Positions 23,436 to 24,837 of a stretch of DNA of 24,837 nt are shown here, piece after piece. A model generated the notes under the pieces. The model had not been told where the DNA came from. It did no database searches and worked only from the letters and a program-made list of their open reading frames with translations. The stretch is from Baffinella frigidus (taxonomy: Eukaryota; Cryptophyceae; Cryptomonadales; Baffinellaceae). The translations under genes and the position numbers were made by a program. Every line of letters starts with the position of its first letter. Positions within the stretch are counted from its first letter, which is position 1. The stretch lies in contig MU647575.1 in assembly GCA_026770585.1 (NCBI GenBank), forward strand, positions 15,581 to 40,417, in the 5' to 3' direction.

Positions 23436-23690
23436 TTGGCAAGATTTGCTCGAAAAATAAACCTTGCTCCACTCGAGAATGCTGGAGGGGACTGTTTAAA
23501 ATTCATGTGGTTTTAGAATTGGACATTCGTGTAGTAACTTTCGTTGATTGGTCACGTAACAAGCCGTATATTGGCTAGGCGCGAGGTTGGAACACCCTAT
23601 CCTGGTACAAATGTTCACAACCCCACATGTCAATAGGGTCGTCCAGCATTCTCGAGTGGCTCGGCAAGATTCGCTCGAAAAAAGAAACCG
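23436..23690. mobile_element. Inverted-repeat element between direct repeats
   Basis: CCACTCGAGAATGCTGGA (23469) and its exact complement (23642-23659) are 18 bp inverted ends of a 191 bp segment. Just outside lie direct copies of GGCAAGATTYGCTCGAAAAA with AAACC (23438 and 23663). The inside has a family C-like TTCGTGTAGTAACTTTCGTT and TTGGTCACGTAAC, the motif of the fold-back arms. Confidence 0.8.
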
Positions 23691-23714
23691 TGCTGACTGG
23701 AAAGATCGGTGCAG

Positions 23715-23755
23715 GAAGCCAACGGTGGCGATGCCCGCGGGCAGGAATGGTCTGC
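23715..23755 (+). pseudogene. Exon-like fragment, copy 1 of 23879
   Basis: After GGTGCAG: GAAGCCAACGGTGGCGATGC and CCGCGGGCAGGAA. It matches 23879-23919 at about five of six bases, in the same acceptor context. Confidence 0.4.
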
Positions 23756-23800
23756 AAACTGATTAATTTAATCTGATACATTTTCAAAGATGTCCACTTT

Positions 23801-24001
23801 TTGCGTGCAGTTGACAATCCGTCCACATTTGGCCTAAATGTCGACTGTCACGTGAAGCCAAACTTTCGCACGTGCAGGAAGCCATCGCTGGCGATGCCCG
23901 TGGGCGGGAAGCTCTTCAGCGTCGATCCCATGGACCTCACCAAAAAGGTGACTGCTCCAGAAGCCCCAGTAGCTCTACCAGTGCTATCTGGTTCTTGGTA
24001 G
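23801..24001 (+). CDS. Exon-like ORF, copy 2 of the duplicated fragment
   Basis: The frame ending TAG at 23999 reads ...KPSLAMPVGGKLFSVDPMDL, TKKVTAPEAPVALPVLSGSW. It has no ATG at its left end. A second frame from an acceptor GTGCAG at 23878 reads EAIAGDARGREALQ. Both are protein-like and I cannot choose. The DNA of 23879-23919 is a diverged copy of 23715-23755, which favours a duplicated exon starting at 23879. No family is recognised. Confidence 0.3.
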   Translation: MRAVDNPSTFGLNVDCHVKPNFRTCRKPSLAMPVGGKLFSVDPMDLTKKVTAPEAPVALPVLSGSW

Positions 24002-24061
24002 TCGGAGGCCTCGAGCTTGTGAGTCAGCCTCACCTAATTAAAGAGGCTCATCCCTAGGGCC

Positions 24062-24220
24062 ATGCCAGGTCGGGAGCTGAAATTTTATTTCACTACACGA
24101 TCTTCGAGTCAAGTCGTTCGAGTCAAGTTGGTTCTGCCCGAGAAACACGCCAACGTGATGGAAGATGGAGCTCTTGCGATGCGGAACATTTCCGGGTTTT
24201 TTAATAATGTACCAGGTTAA
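24062..24220 (+). CDS. Small ORF, 52 codons, exon-like
   Basis: ATG at 24062 opens MPGRELKFYFTTRSSSQVVR, VKLVLPEKHANVMEDGALAM, RNISGFFNNVPG, then TAA. The segment VMEDGALAMRNIS resembles the second and third helices of an armadillo repeat (consensus roughly ...GAL-ALRNLS). A single match this short is only suggestive. A CCATGCCAG acceptor-like site overlaps the ATG, so it may be an internal exon. The next open stretch is 24388-24497. Confidence 0.35.
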   Translation: MPGRELKFYFTTRSSSQVVRVKLVLPEKHANVMEDGALAMRNISGFFNNVPG

Positions 24221-24322
24221 GCCATCTACTGACTTTTGGCGCGAATGAGTGTGTATGAAAATCCTTCTTTCACCGCGGCGAGGTTTCAAGTCCGGTTTCA
24301 AGGCACCCGGGGATTCGTTTAA

Positions 24323-24352
24323 AAGCTGGGACCAGAAATCCACTCCCAGCTT
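24323..24352. repeat. Hairpin AAGCTGGGA / TCCCAGCTT
   Basis: Perfect 9 bp arms around a 12-base loop. Confidence 0.65.
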
Positions 24353-24387
24353 CTTCATTTAAATAGTCCATTTTCCCTGGGATTCAG

Positions 24388-24497
24388 TTGAACTTTTAAA
24401 ACATTCTTTAGAATTGAATGACGTCCTCGCTCGACAGCGGTCATCAGCCATCGGGGATGTCAACCAGCTTGTTGAAGATGTGTTTTGGGTTTGCGGT
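24388..24497 (+). CDS. Exon-like ORF after a good acceptor
   Basis: After TTTTCCCTGGGATTCAG the frame reads ELLKHSLELNDVLARQRSSA, IGDVNQLVEDVFWVCG, then TGA at 24498. A donor GCG|GTTGAG lies just before the stop. The sequence looks like an amphipathic helical pair. It has no ATG and is 170 bp downstream of the 24062 ORF on the same strand, so the two could be exons of one gene. Confidence 0.35.
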
Positions 24498-24538
24498 TGA
24501 GGTGCTAGGGTGCAAACTCTCCCAGTTGGGACGATGTT

Positions 24539-24677
24539 ATCAGGGGAAACCCATTTTTCTTTCATGTCCTGGCCACGACAACAACTACACAAACGCTTTG
24601 ACGGTACTAATAAGAACGATATGTGTAGTGATTTTTGTTGCCAGGAAATGAAAGGAACATCGGTTTCCCCGGATGAT
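24539..24677. mobile_element. Family C element (most complete)
   Basis: ATCAGGGGAAACCCATTTTT plus CTTTCATGTCCTGGC pairs with GCCAGGAAATGAAAGGAACA plus TCGGTTTCCCCGGATGAT over about 35 bp per arm. The core has CAACAACTACACAAACGCTT and ATGTGTAGTGATTTTTGTTG. The total is 139 bp. Confidence 0.88.
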
Positions 24678-24743
24678 ATGGGAGCGAGTGACAAACGAGT
24701 GACGTCGCGTGACCGCGTGACATCGTGGTACCGTGTGCGGCTA

Positions 24744-24837
24744 CCCCAAACCCCAAACCCCAAACCCCAAACCCCAAACCCCAAACCCCAAACCCCAAAC
24801 CCCAAACCCCAAACCCCAAACCCCAAACCCCAAACCC
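24744..24837. repeat. Uniform CCCCAAA array at the window edge
   Basis: Thirteen exact heptamers without a single variant, continuing past the window. Uniformity contrasts with the decayed arrays elsewhere. Confidence 0.97.

Overview
The window looks like a repeat-dominated, probably subtelomeric or heterochromatic, stretch of a eukaryotic nuclear genome. There are no operons, Shine-Dalgarno sites or dense long ORFs. Instead there are seven-base telomere-like arrays (variants of CCCTAAA: CCCTGAA, CCCTCAA, CCCGAAA, CCCCAAA), purine/pyrimidine microsatellites and many short inverted-repeat (MITE-like) elements in recurring families. Isolated islands read as short exons with plausible GT...AG boundaries. 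One candidate gene start at 5070 encodes a signal peptide followed at once by Phe, the layout used for plastid import in algae with a red-derived complex plastid (cryptophytes, diatoms, haptophytes). My best guess is a cryptophyte-like or related alga; this is inference, and no marker gene settles it.

Layout. 1-848: two diverged ~410 bp copies of a heptamer block that switches strand in the middle. 849-3890: heptamer array, G-rich tract, hairpins, unique DNA. 3890-4810: G-rich tracts, an exact-period 240 bp duplication, a second diverged duplication. 5070-5559: the candidate plastid-targeted gene. 5740-8430: dense short inverted-repeat elements (families B, H, N, E, C, K, A here) plus one good exon-like ORF at 7163. 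8490-9562: GA tract, heptamer array with an embedded spacer, truncated family A copy. 9900-11470: CT/GA tracts and elements H, I, M, A, G. 11320-12335: repeated exon-like fragments. 12435-13190: a 756 bp fold-back structure with 219 bp arms that I find identical by eye. 13190-15240: pyrimidine tract, small exons, a tandem exon-plus-intron array, more elements. 15450-16250: tandem 42 bp repeats split by an inserted element. 16300-17103: exon-like fragments ending in a convincing C-terminus. 17098-18245: ~800 bp pyrimidine tract bracketed by direct copies of element H. 18250-21430: minisatellites, a 33 bp satellite and elements K, M, C, E. 21455-23204: heptamer arrays, ending in a palindromic array bracketed by hairpin-bearing direct repeats. 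23436-24677: an inverted-repeat element, three exon-like ORFs and a family C element. 24744-24837: uniform CCCCAAA array running off the window.

No protein could be assigned to a named family. The coding calls are exon-sized and mostly on the plus strand; several are visibly duplicated, so many may be decayed. Element family letters (A-P) are local names used only in this annotation.
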